Part shown: piece by piece, positions 33,933-41,727 of the stretch | Position numbering within the stretch: the first letter of the stretch is position 1 | How the letters are laid out: each line of letters starts with the position of its first letter | From: Streptomyces sp. CB02414 | GTDB taxonomy: Bacteria > Actinomycetota > Actinomycetes > Streptomycetales > Streptomycetaceae | Direction of reading: 5' to 3' | Length of the DNA stretch: 64,000 nucleotides | Assembly (NCBI RefSeq): GCF_001905385.1 | Contig: NZ_LIPF01000005.1 | Span: forward strand, 248,001-312,000 | Position numbers and translations under genes: made by a program | Notes under the pieces: generated by a model | Told to the model about the DNA's origin: nothing | Databases searched by the model: none | Seen by the model: only the letters and a program-made list of their open reading frames with translations

Positions 33933-36023
33933 ATGGCTGATCGGGGAGCGAGTGCCCCGTCACTCCCGGAGGACTGGCCCGCCCACCCGGACCCGATCCT
34001 GGCGCTCAACCGCATGGGCAGCTTCGACTGGGACCTGGACACGGGACTGTTCCACATGGACGCCCAGGCCCACGAGGTGTTCGACCTGCGCCCCGAGGAG
34101 TACGACGGGCGTCCCGAGTCGCTGTCGGTGCGCGTGCCGGCGGCCGAGGGCAGCCGCCTGGACGCCATCGTCGCCCGCGCCATGAAGGACGGCAGCGAGA
34201 ACTACGGCACCTACTTCCGACTGCGCCGCCGCGACGGCACCCTGCGCTGGACCCGCACCCAGGGCTACATCCGCCGGGACGAGACCGGCCGCCCCCGCCG
34301 CATCATCGGCATCGTCCGCGACGCCACCCAGGAGGTCGCCGACATCGAGTCCCGCCGCGAGCAGGCCGCCCAGGACGAGGCCCGCCGCCGGCTCACCAAC
34401 GTCGTCCAGCTCGCCACGGCCGCCCTCGCGCACGCCCGCACGGTGGACGAGGTCATCGAGGTCCTGCGCGACACCCACGGCCTCACCCGGCTGGGCGCCA
34501 CCAGCCTCGTCATGGGCCTGGTCGAGGCCGGCCGCATCCGGCTGGTCGCCGACGGCCCCGACAACAGCTTCGTCCCCGGCACCCGCGTCACCCGGATCGA
34601 CGAGCCCTACCCGATGAGCGAGGCGGTACGGACGCTCAGCCCCCGCTTCATCGAGTCGCCTCAGGAGTTCGCCGAGCGCTATCCCCTGCTCTGGCAGGGC
34701 ATCACCCACCTGAACATCACCGCGGCCGCCTACCTCCCGCTGATCGCCCAGGCCCGGCCGATCGGCGCGATCGGACTGCTCTACAGCGACCGGCACGGCT
34801 TCTCCCCGGAGGACCGCAACGTCCTCGTCGCGCTCGGCAGCGGCATCGCGCAGAGCCTGCAGCGGGCCATGCTCTACGAGCAGGAGATGGACCTCGCCGA
34901 GGGCCTGCAGCAGGCGATGCTGCCGCGCACCATCCCCAGCGTGCCGGGCTGCGACGTCGCCGTCCGCTACCGCGCGGCCTCCATCGGCGGCGCCCTCGGC
35001 CGGGACATCGGCGGCGACTGGTACGACCTGATCCCGCTGCCCGGCGGCCGGGTCGGTGCCGTCATCGGCGACGTCCAGGGGCACGACACGCACGCCGCCG
35101 CCGTCATGGGCCAGCTCCGCATCGTGCTGCGCGCCTACGCCGCCGAGGGCCACCCGCCGGCCACGGTGATGGCCAGGGCCTCCGTCTTCCTCCACGAACT
35201 CGACACCGACCGCTTCGCGACCTGCCTGTACGCGGAGGCAGACCTGGCCACCGGAGTGGTGCAGGTGGTCCGCGCCGGGCACATCGACCCGCTGCTGCGC
35301 TCCGGCGACGGAAGCTGCCGCCGTGTCCCGGTCGAGGGTGGGCTGCCGCTCGGGCTGTCCGCCGAGTTCGGCCGCCTCGCCTACCCGGTCTCCACCGTGG
35401 AGCTGGACCCGGGCAACACGCTGCTGCTGTGCACCGACGGCCTGGTCGAGCAGCCCGGCGCGGACCTCGACGAGGGCGTCCAGGTGCTGACCGCGCTGGT
35501 CGCCTCCGGCCCGCAGGACGTGCGGGACCTGGCGGACCGGCTCATCGACGTGGCCGAGGAGCGCCGCGGCGACGACGACGTGGCGCTGCTCCTGCTGCGC
35601 CGCCACGGCACCGGCGCCCCGAGGACCTTCGGGCGGCTCCAGCAGCACGTGTCGCCGGGCGACCCCGAGGCGCTGACGGAAGCCCGGCACATGATCCGCG
35701 CCGCCGTCCGCGCCTGGGGCGCCTCCGGGCAGAGCGACGAGATCGAACTGGTCGCCGACGAACTGGTCACCAACGCCCTCATGCACACCGAGGGCTCGGC
35801 GATCGTCACCCTGCGGCTGCTCACCGGCACCGACCGCAGGCTGCGGGTCGAGGTCGAGGACTCCTCCAGCGCGCTGCCGCGCCGCCGCGAGGCCGGGGAC
35901 GACGGCGTCTCGGGACGCGGGCTGCTCCTGGTCGAGACGCTCGCCGACGTGTGGGGCGTGGAGGCGCGCGGCGGCGGCAAGTGCGTGTGGTCCGAGTTCC
36001 TGGTGTCCCACCGCACGGGCTGA
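33933..36023 (+). CDS. PAS-GAF-PP2C phosphatase with C-terminal HATPase domain
   Basis: 696 residues, cytoplasmic. Domains in order: PAS (about 20-135, MGSFDWDLDTGLFHMDAQAHEVFDL, YFRLRRRDGTLRWTRTQGY), GAF (about 155-310), SpoIIE-like PP2C phosphatase (about 330-545, with metal-site blocks ISIGGDWYDLIPLPGGRVGAVIGDVQGHD and LLLCTDGLVEQPG and DDDVALLLLRR), and an RsbW-like HATPase (about 560-690, VADELVTNALMHTEG as the N-box and GRGLLLVETLADVWGV as the G-box). Such proteins tune sigma-B-type partner-switching pathways, dephosphorylating an anti-anti-sigma factor and possibly phosphorylating it through the HATPase. No anti-sigma antagonist is adjacent. The ATG follows AAGGTAGGG. Confidence 0.93.
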   Translation: MADRGASAPSLPEDWPAHPDPILALNRMGSFDWDLDTGLFHMDAQAHEVFDLRPEEYDGRPESLSVRVPAAEGSRLDAIVARAMKDGSENYGTYFRLRRRDGTLRWTRTQGYIRRDETGRPRRIIGIVRDATQEVADIESRREQAAQDEARRRLTNVVQLATAALAHARTVDEVIEVLRDTHGLTRLGATSLVMGLVEAGRIRLVADGPDNSFVPGTRVTRIDEPYPMSEAVRTLSPRFIESPQEFAERYPLLWQGITHLNITAAAYLPLIAQARPIGAIGLLYSDRHGFSPEDRNVLVALGSGIAQSLQRAMLYEQEMDLAEGLQQAMLPRTIPSVPGCDVAVRYRAASIGGALGRDIGGDWYDLIPLPGGRVGAVIGDVQGHDTHAAAVMGQLRIVLRAYAAEGHPPATVMARASVFLHELDTDRFATCLYAEADLATGVVQVVRAGHIDPLLRSGDGSCRRVPVEGGLPLGLSAEFGRLAYPVSTVELDPGNTLLLCTDGLVEQPGADLDEGVQVLTALVASGPQDVRDLADRLIDVAEERRGDDDVALLLLRRHGTGAPRTFGRLQQHVSPGDPEALTEARHMIRAAVRAWGASGQSDEIELVADELVTNALMHTEGSAIVTLRLLTGTDRRLRVEVEDSSSALPRRREAGDDGVSGRGLLLVETLADVWGVEARGGGKCVWSEFLVSHRTG

Positions 36024-36081
36024 GTCCCGGCGTCCGGGCCGTCCCACTGGCACCGTCGGTCCCCGGTGGCACTCTGGACGT

Positions 36082-36945
36082 ATGCCAGAACTGCCCGAGG
36101 TCGAGGCGCTCAGGGACTTCCTGACCGAACACCTGACCGGCCGCGAGATCGTCCGGGTCCTGCCGGTGGCGATCAGCGTCCTGAAGACGTACGACCCGCC
36201 GCTCACCGCCCTGGAGGGCCACCGGGTGGCCGCCGTCCACCGCCACGGCAAGTTCCTCGACGTCGAGACCGCCGACGGCCCGCACCTGGTGACCCACCTG
36301 GCCCGTGCGGGCTGGCTGCACTGGAAGGACAGCCTGCCCAGCGGCCCGCCCCGCCCCGGCAAGGGCCCCCTCGCCCTGCGCGTCGCCCTGGAGACGGGCG
36401 CCGGCTTCGACCTGACGGAGGCGGGCACGCAGAAGCGGCTCGCGGTGTATGTCGTGGCCGACCCGCGGGAAGTACCGGGCGTGGCACGGCTCGGTCCCGA
36501 CCCGCTCGCCGACGGCTTCGACGAGGCGCGCTTCGCCGCCCTCCTCCGGGGCGAGCGGCGGCAGCTCAAGGGCGCCCTGCGCGACCAGAGCCTGATCGCG
36601 GGCGTGGGCAACGCGTACAGCGACGAGATCCTGCACGCGGCGAGGATGTCCCCGTTCAAACTGGCCGCCTCGCTCACCGACGAGGAGACCGCGCGGCTGT
36701 ACGCGGCCCTGCGCACCACGCTCACCGAGGCCGTCGAGCGCTCCCGGGGCGTCGCGGCCGGCCGGCTGAAGTCCGAGAAGAAGAGCGGGCTGCGCGTCCA
36801 CGGCCGCACCGGCCTACCCTGCCCGGTGTGCGGCGACACCGTCCGCGAGGTCTCCTTCAGTGACTCCTCGCTCCAGTACTGCCCGACCTGCCAGACCGGC
36901 GGCAAGCCACTGGCCGACCGGAGGCTGTCCCGGCTGCTGAAGTGA
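36082..36945 (+). CDS. Fpg/Nei-family DNA glycosylase/AP lyase
   Basis: 287 residues. The N-terminal catalytic PELPEVE (Pro1 nucleophile after Met removal, Glu2) is intact. The helix-two-turn-helix is QSLIAGVGNAYSDEILHAARMSP (about 173-195), and the C-terminal zinc finger is CPVC-x16-CPTC (about 251-273). It removes oxidised bases such as 8-oxoguanine or formamidopyrimidines and cuts the abasic strand. Streptomyces usually have a separate housekeeping MutM, and this one differs in its insertion loops, so I give no symbol; Nei-like specificity for pyrimidines is possible. It starts 58 bp after the PP2C protein and converges with the anti-sigma gene. Confidence 0.93.
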   Translation: MPELPEVEALRDFLTEHLTGREIVRVLPVAISVLKTYDPPLTALEGHRVAAVHRHGKFLDVETADGPHLVTHLARAGWLHWKDSLPSGPPRPGKGPLALRVALETGAGFDLTEAGTQKRLAVYVVADPREVPGVARLGPDPLADGFDEARFAALLRGERRQLKGALRDQSLIAGVGNAYSDEILHAARMSPFKLAASLTDEETARLYAALRTTLTEAVERSRGVAAGRLKSEKKSGLRVHGRTGLPCPVCGDTVREVSFSDSSLQYCPTCQTGGKPLADRRLSRLLK

Positions 36946-36963
36946 CGGTCACCCGGCGCGGTG

Positions 36964-37617
36964 TCACCCGGCGGGCAGCGTCACCAGGCGCTCCCCGTCC
37001 GCGGTCCGCACCTCGTAGCGGGCGATCTGGTCGGGGTGCAGGGCGGCCCCTCCGCGCATGGTGTTCGGCCGGGCGTCGTGTCCGGGGACCATCCAGCTGG
37101 TGACCGTCTGCTCGGTGCCGTCGCGGCCGACGGCGACCAGCCGGCAGGGCCGCGGGCCCGCCGCGTCCTTGACGGTGAGTTCCACTCCGGTGCCCCAGGC
37201 GTGGTCCTCGGCCGAGACCCGTGCCCACACCCCGGACCGTTCGTCGGTCGCGGTGAGCCGGACCGCTGGTGCGTCGGCCTGGCCCGCGTAGAGGACGGCG
37301 CCGGGGCCGGCCACGGCGCACACGACGGCGGCGGCCACGGCGTACTGCACGCGCCTGCGGCCCGACCGGCGCAGCGCGGCGACCTCGGTCAGCAGCCGGT
37401 CCAGCAGGCGCGGGCCGGGCCGGGGCACGGGGTGGACGGGACGGGGAGTGGCCTGCCGGTACAGCATCAACTGGCGGGTGGCGGGACCGAATTCGGTCAT
37501 CTGCGTCGCGCACCGCGGGCATTCCATGAGGTGGTCCTCGAAGCGGAACGCGTCCGCCTCGTCCAGCACGCCGAGCGCGTAGGCGCCGACGTCACGATGG
37601 CTTTCCAGGGACCTCAT
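36964..37617 (-). CDS. zinc-binding anti-sigma factor of the adjacent ECF sigma factor
   Basis: 217 residues. The N-terminal anti-sigma domain carries the ZAS signature H-x3-C-x2-C: HRDVGAYALGVLDEADAFRFEDHLMECPRCATQM. One transmembrane helix follows (about 93-112, VQYAVAAAVVCAVAGPGAVLYAG), then an extracytoplasmic domain (about 113-217). It should hold the ECF sigma factor inactive at the membrane and release it on an extracytoplasmic signal. GAGGA is seven bases before the ATG. Between it and the sigma gene (38425-38979) lies an unrelated-looking conserved gene, all in the same direction. Confidence 0.9.
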   Translation of the reverse strand: MRSLESHRDVGAYALGVLDEADAFRFEDHLMECPRCATQMTEFGPATRQLMLYRQATPRPVHPVPRPGPRLLDRLLTEVAALRRSGRRRVQYAVAAAVVCAVAGPGAVLYAGQADAPAVRLTATDERSGVWARVSAEDHAWGTGVELTVKDAAGPRPCRLVAVGRDGTEQTVTSWMVPGHDARPNTMRGGAALHPDQIARYEVRTADGERLVTLPAG

Positions 37618-37683
37618 GCCGAATCCTCGTGCCGTTGGGTGCGGGTGGGGTTACTCCGTGCTCCCACCCGTACGCACCGGGAG

Positions 37684-37697
37684 GCCGAATCACTCAA
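37684..37697 (-). promoter_or_regulatory. motif shared by the anti-sigma and middle-gene upstream regions (copy 1)
   Basis: On the minus strand this reads TTGAGTGATTCGGC, 67-80 bp upstream of the anti-sigma start. A close relative, TTGAGTAATCGGC, lies at 38362-38374 before the middle gene. They could be promoter elements for the neighbouring ECF sigma factor or another regulator; inferred from similarity only. Confidence 0.35.
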
Positions 37698-37767
37698 GCC
37701 ACGTACAGAATCGCAACCAAGGGGTTCGGAGCGGCGGAGCCGGCGGATTGGTCCCCGCTCGAAGGAA

Positions 37768-38283
37768 TCAGAAAAGGTGGATGGCGAGGTGGCCGAGCGG
37801 CAGCCCCAGCTGCCAGGCCGGCGTCCACACCTTCGGTCCCTCGTCCTCGCCGGTCACCGGCGCCCCGCCGGGCACCGCGTTCAGGTCCGGGGCGAGCAGT
37901 TCGGTCTCCTCGAGCCAACGCCAGGCGGCCCGGGCCATGTCCAGGTCCGGCGAGTGCCGGCCGGCGGCGACGGCGTCGGCCGTGACCTCGGCGAGGCGCA
38001 CACGCACCCACTCCTGCCACGGCTGGTCGTAGGCGGTCAGCGACAGCCAGGTCTCCAGCCGGGTGATGACCCGGATGCCGCTCAGCTCGTCCTCGGTGTC
38101 GGACAGGAAGACGGTCAGCGCCAGCGCGTCGCGTCCGGCGCGGAACTCGAAGGACGTCGGCGGCATCAGGTCGCCGGTCCGCAGCAGCTCGTCGGCGATG
38201 TACTCGGCGTACAACCACGCCATGGGGACGGCCAGTTCGCCCCCGCCGGTGCCGTCCGTGCTCTCTTGACCTCTGTGCAGCAT
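37768..38283 (-). CDS. conserved hypothetical protein between the sigma factor and anti-sigma
   Basis: 171 residues, no signal peptide or membrane helix. The sequence is rich in Trp, Leu and acidic residues (MAWLYAEYIADELLRTGDLMPP, FEFRAGRDALALTVFLSDTEDEL, ITRLETWLSLTAYDQPWQEWVRVRLAEVTADAV). I do not recognise a family. A purine-rich ribosome site (GGAAGGA, partly overlapping the start) supports translation. Position suggests it is part of the sigma regulon or an extra modulator, and a motif at 38362-38374 like the one before the anti-sigma gene supports a shared control. Confidence 0.75.
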   Translation of the reverse strand: MLHRGQESTDGTGGGELAVPMAWLYAEYIADELLRTGDLMPPTSFEFRAGRDALALTVFLSDTEDELSGIRVITRLETWLSLTAYDQPWQEWVRVRLAEVTADAVAAGRHSPDLDMARAAWRWLEETELLAPDLNAVPGGAPVTGEDEGPKVWTPAWQLGLPLGHLAIHLF

Positions 38284-38361
38284 TCCTTCCTGCCTTCCTC
38301 CGGTGCGTGCGCGTCGCCCGACCCGGGTCGTGGGCCCCCGTCCGGAACACGGATGAGGACA

Positions 38362-38374
38362 GCCGATTACTCAA
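38362..38374 (-). promoter_or_regulatory. motif shared with the anti-sigma upstream region (copy 2)
   Basis: Minus-strand TTGAGTAATCGGC, about 80-90 bp upstream of the gene ending at 37768. It matches the motif at 37684-37697 except for one base lost and one changed. It also lies just past the 3' end region of the sigma gene. Confidence 0.35.
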
Positions 38375-38424
38375 CCGGGGTCCACGGCAAGGCGCTTTAC
38401 GGAGGTTTGACCATACGGTCGGTT

Positions 38425-38979
38425 TCACCGCAGGTCGGCGGCGTATCCCGGTAGCACCCTGCGCAGGGCGCGCAGCGCGTAGTACGCGCGGGACTTCACG
38501 GTACCGGGTGGGATGCCCAGGGCTGCCGCGGCTTCCGCCACACTCGCCCCCTGGAAGTACACCAGCACCAGGACTTCACGGTGCTCGGGGGTGAGAGTCT
38601 TCACAGCCTCGCGCACGTCCAGGGCGGCGGCGGCCCGTTCGGCGTGATCGGCGCAGACCCGCGCGTTCTCCAGCACGGCGTCGCCGACCTCGGCGGGGCG
38701 CGCCTGCCGGGCCCGACGCGCGTCGATCGCCAGGCGCCTGGCCACGGTGAGCAGCCAGGGCCGTACGGAGTCGAAGTCGTCGGCGCGCAGTGCCTCGGGG
38801 TGCTGCCAGGCGCGCACCAGGGTCTCCTGCACGAGGTCCTCGGCGCGTTGCCGGTCCCCGTCGCTGAGCCGCAGCAGCAGCGCGAAGAGCGGCCGGCCGT
38901 GCTCGCGCTGCAGTGCGGCGAGCTCGTGCTCGGCGGTCGTCTCGCTGGTCCTGTCCATCAGGGTGATTCCGGCCGTCAT
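38425..38979 (-). CDS. ECF-type RNA polymerase sigma factor
   Basis: 184 residues from ATG 38979; a second in-frame ATG at 38958 (MDRTSE) is equally possible since neither has a strong ribosome site. Region 2 is LFALLLRLSDGDRQRAEDLVQETLVRAWQHPEALR (about 34-68) with the DxVQET core; VRPWLLTVARRLAIDARRARQARP is region 2.4. Region 4 is LTPEHREVLVLVYFQGASVAEAAAALGIPPGTVKSRAYYALRALRRVL (about 134-180), which recognises the -35. The ECF architecture lacks region 3. It is followed downstream, after one gene, by a membrane ZAS anti-sigma factor, its probable partner. Confidence 0.93.
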   Translation of the reverse strand: MTAGITLMDRTSETTAEHELAALQREHGRPLFALLLRLSDGDRQRAEDLVQETLVRAWQHPEALRADDFDSVRPWLLTVARRLAIDARRARQARPAEVGDAVLENARVCADHAERAAAALDVREAVKTLTPEHREVLVLVYFQGASVAEAAAALGIPPGTVKSRAYYALRALRRVLPGYAADLR

Positions 38980-39211
38980 GGCCGTATGGCACCGCAGGGT
39001 GCCGCCGGGGGACAGGGCGCGCGCACGGGTGTGCGACGGACGGTCGATCGCGTCGACGAACGGTTCGACGAACGGTCGGCACACCCCGCTCGCGCACGCC
39101 GGACGGGCTAATGAGCGTGTCGGAGCCGCCCGGGGCCACAAGGGACCCATTACCTGTTTGTAAGTAAATGTGACTTTTCCTCGGTGTGTGCGACCCCAGC
39201 GGAGTGAACGG

Positions 39212-40372
39212 ATGATCACACGCAGTCGGCAGGTGGCCCTGGCCCTGACCGCCCTCCTCACCGCGGGCGCGGCCTGCCAGGCCCGCGACCCCGAACCGCC
39301 GAAGCCGAAGCCGCCGGCCCCGGCCCCGTCCGCCGCGGACAACGGCTCCTTCACCCTGGTCGCCTCCGGCGACGTCCTGCCGCACGACTCGATCATCGAC
39401 CGGGCCCGCTTCGACGCGGGCGGCACGGGCTACGACTTCCGCCCCATGCTGGCGGGCGCCCGGCCCGTGGTCTCCGGCGCCGACCTGGCCCTGTGTCACA
39501 TGGAGACCGTCTACGGCGCGAACGGCGACTACAGCGGCTACCCCCTGTTCAAGTCCCCGCCGGAAGTGGCCAAGGCGCTGGCCGCCACCGGTTACGACGG
39601 CTGCTCCACCGCCTCCAACCACAGCGTCGACGACGGCGCCGACGGCATCCGCCGCACCCTGGACGCCCTCGACCGCGCCGGTGTGCGGCACGCCGGGACG
39701 GCGCGCTCCGAGGCCGAGGCGCGCACCACCACCGTCCTGCGCGCGGGCCGGGCCGACGTCGCCCACCTCGCCTACACCCTCCACACCAACGGCCACCCGC
39801 TGCCCGACGGGCAGCCCTGGGCGGTGGACATGATCGACGAGGAGCGGATCGTCACGGACTCCCGGGCCGCCCGGGAGTCCGGCGCGGACGTCGTCGTCGT
39901 GTCCCTGCACTGGGGGACCGAATGGCAGGACGAGCCCGACCAGGACCAGTTGACGCTGGCCCGCCGCCTGACCGCCGCCCGTGCCGGCGACCGTCCCGCC
40001 ATCGACCTGATCCTCGGTACCCACGCCCACGTGCCCCAGGCGTACGAGAAGGTCAACGGCACCTGGGTGGTCTACGGAATGGGCGACCAGATCGCGGGCG
40101 AGATGATCAACGGCGACGGCGAACGCGACCCGCGCGGCAACCAGTCGTCCATCGGCCGCTTCACCTTCGCCCCGCCCGAGCGGCCCGGCGAGCGCTGGCG
40201 GGTGACCAAGGCCGAGTTCGTCCCGCAGCTGTTCGACGTCGACGCCGGCCGGGTGGTGAACCTCAACCGCGCACTGGACAAGGGCGCCGAGGTGAAGGCC
40301 GTGCGCGACCGCATCCGCGACGTCGTGCTCAGCCGGGGCGCGGCCGAGGACGGGCTGGTGATGGGGAAGTAG
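39212..40372 (+). CDS. CapA-family (PgsA-like) secreted metallophosphoesterase-fold protein
   Basis: 386 residues. Signal segment (MITRSRQVALALTALLTAGAAC), possibly a lipoprotein although the lipobox TAGAAC is imperfect; then a Pro-rich tether KPPAPAPS. The CapA fold follows: LVASGDVLPHDSIIDRAR (first metal motif), SGADLALCHMETVYG, GYDGCSTASNHSVDDGADGIRRTLDALDRAGV, VVVVSLHWGTEWQDEPD and IDLILGTHAHVPQAYE. Family members act in poly-gamma-glutamate capsule synthesis, but no pgsB/C genes are near, so this is likely a wall-linked enzyme of unknown substrate. GGAG precedes the ATG. It shares a 232-bp divergent region with the sigma factor and may be its target. Confidence 0.85.
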   Translation: MITRSRQVALALTALLTAGAACQARDPEPPKPKPPAPAPSAADNGSFTLVASGDVLPHDSIIDRARFDAGGTGYDFRPMLAGARPVVSGADLALCHMETVYGANGDYSGYPLFKSPPEVAKALAATGYDGCSTASNHSVDDGADGIRRTLDALDRAGVRHAGTARSEAEARTTTVLRAGRADVAHLAYTLHTNGHPLPDGQPWAVDMIDEERIVTDSRAARESGADVVVVSLHWGTEWQDEPDQDQLTLARRLTAARAGDRPAIDLILGTHAHVPQAYEKVNGTWVVYGMGDQIAGEMINGDGERDPRGNQSSIGRFTFAPPERPGERWRVTKAEFVPQLFDVDAGRVVNLNRALDKGAEVKAVRDRIRDVVLSRGAAEDGLVMGK

Positions 40373-40380
40373 CGCGGAGG

Positions 40381-40854
40381 TCAGGCGTCGTCCAGATGGT
40401 CCAGGGCCGTCAGCATCGCCCCGAGCACCCGCAGGCAGGTGGTGACGTCGGTGTCGGTGAGGTCGCCGCCGACGTCGCGCAGCAGCCGGTGCTCCCGGTC
40501 CAGTACGGCGGTGACGGCGTCCTGGCCCGGCCCGGTCAGCCGGACCAGCGACGACCGTCGGTGCGCCGGGTTCGGGATGGTCTCGACCAGGTCCTGCGCC
40601 GCTGCCTCGTTGACCATGCGCTGCACGAACTGCCGGCTGATCGCCTGGGCCCGGCCCATCTGCGGCACGGTCATCGGCCCGTTGCGGTGCAGCAGCGTCA
40701 GCACGGCGCGTACGCCGACGGACAGGCCGTGGGTGGCCAGACCCTGCTCGACGCTGCGCTGAGCGCGCCGGTAGAGGGGGCCGACCAGGTCGTAGACCTC
40801 GGTGAGCCGCCGGGCCAGCGCGTCCGGTGGGAGGGGCGTGTCGGTGTCCTTCAC
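40381..40854 (-). CDS. MarR-family transcriptional regulator
   Basis: 157 residues. Winged helix: ARRLTEVYDLVGPLYRRAQRSVE, LSVGVRAVLTLLHRNGPMTVPQMGRAQAISRQFVQRMVNEAAAQDLVETIPNPAHRRSSLVRLT, where the recognition helix is AISRQFVQRMVN and the wing ends HRRSSLVRLT. Usually a repressor that releases DNA on binding a small phenolic or on oxidation; it has no Cys, so oxidant sensing by thiol is unlikely. The GTG at 40854 is the only good start (the nearby ATG is closed by a stop), with GGCGGA touching it. It converges with CapA and is divergent from an alpha/beta hydrolase, with two operator-like sites between. Confidence 0.92.
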   Translation of the reverse strand: MKDTDTPLPPDALARRLTEVYDLVGPLYRRAQRSVEQGLATHGLSVGVRAVLTLLHRNGPMTVPQMGRAQAISRQFVQRMVNEAAAQDLVETIPNPAHRRSSLVRLTGPGQDAVTAVLDREHRLLRDVGGDLTDTDVTTCLRVLGAMLTALDHLDDA

Positions 40855-40864
40855 TCCGCCATGA

Positions 40865-40912
40865 TGACACCTGGGTTGCCAAAATGGACGCAGAATGACA
40901 CCTTGGTTGTCA
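40865..40912. promoter_or_regulatory. two MarR operator-like palindromes, one overlapping the hydrolase start
   Basis: TGACACCTTGGTTGTCA (40896-40912) is an interrupted palindrome TGACA-C...G-TGTCA whose last base is the A of the hydrolase ATG. TGACACCTGGGTTGCCA (40865-40881) is the same with two changes. Their starts are 31 bp apart, three helical turns, and flank both promoters. Confidence 0.75.
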
Positions 40913-41727
40913 TGACGGCTGCTTCGGACATGCGTTTCTTCGCCTCCTCGGACGGTGACCTCGCCTACCGCGACACCGGGACCGGGGACCCGGTCGTCCT
41001 GCTGCACTCCGGGTTCGTCGACCACCGGGTCTTCGACGCCCAGATCCCGGTCCTGGCCGCCGGACACCGGGTGATCGCGCCGGACGTCCGCGGTCACGGC
41101 GCCTCGGCCAACGCCACCCGGCCGTTCCGCTGGGCCGACGACCTCGCCGCCCTGCTGCGCCACCTCGACGCCGGGCCCGCGGTGCTCGTCGGTGTCTCCA
41201 TGGGCGGGGCCATCGCCACCGACACGGTGCTGGAGTACCCGGAACTGGTCCGCGCGGTGGTGGTCTCGGGCGCGGCCACCAGCGAGTTCGAGTACACCGA
41301 CCCCTGGGTGCGGCAGGTGCAGGCCGACCAGGCCCGCGCCCTGGGCGCGGGCGACGTCGAGGGCTGGCTCGCCGCGTTCCTGCGCTTCGTGCCCGGCGAG
41401 CACCGCACCCTCGACGACATCGACCCCGCCGTCCTGACCCGGCTGCGGGAGATGGCCCTCGGCACCCTCGCCAAGCACACCCCGGACGAGGAGAACCACC
41501 ACGTGCCGATGACCGGCACCTGGTCCCGCGTTCCGAAGATCGACGTACCGGTCCTCACGGTCAACGGCGCCCTGGACGCGCCCGACCTGATCGCCGAGGC
41601 GGAACGGCTCGCCCGTACGGTCCCGGACGGCCGTTCCGTCGTCGTCGAGGGCACGGCCCACTACCCGAACATGGAGCGGCCGGAAGCCTTCAACGAGATC
41701 GTCTCCGGCTTCCTGGACGGCCTCTAA
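40912..41727 (+). CDS. alpha/beta hydrolase controlled by the divergent MarR protein
   Basis: 271 residues. Fold markers: GDPVVLLHSGFVDHRVFDAQIPVL (HG-type oxyanion loop), VIAPDVRGHGAS, nucleophile elbow GVSMGG (Ser about 98), acid residue region VLTVNGALDAPD, and catalytic His in VEGTAHYPNMERPEAF. Substrate unknown; the typical partner of a MarR repressor is a small ester or lactone that induces it. ATG 40912 has no Shine-Dalgarno and starts on the edge of an operator-like palindrome, so the mRNA may be leaderless; ATG 40930 is an alternative. Its TAA overlaps the TAG of the convergent permease by four bases. Confidence 0.9.
   Translation: MTAASDMRFFASSDGDLAYRDTGTGDPVVLLHSGFVDHRVFDAQIPVLAAGHRVIAPDVRGHGASANATRPFRWADDLAALLRHLDAGPAVLVGVSMGGAIATDTVLEYPELVRAVVVSGAATSEFEYTDPWVRQVQADQARALGAGDVEGWLAAFLRFVPGEHRTLDDIDPAVLTRLREMALGTLAKHTPDEENHHVPMTGTWSRVPKIDVPVLTVNGALDAPDLIAEAERLARTVPDGRSVVVEGTAHYPNMERPEAFNEIVSGFLDGL

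Noticed and set aside
33960..36905. 981-codon minus-strand frame
   Set aside because: Shadow of the PAS-GAF-PP2C protein and the Fpg gene; no ribosome site or motif.
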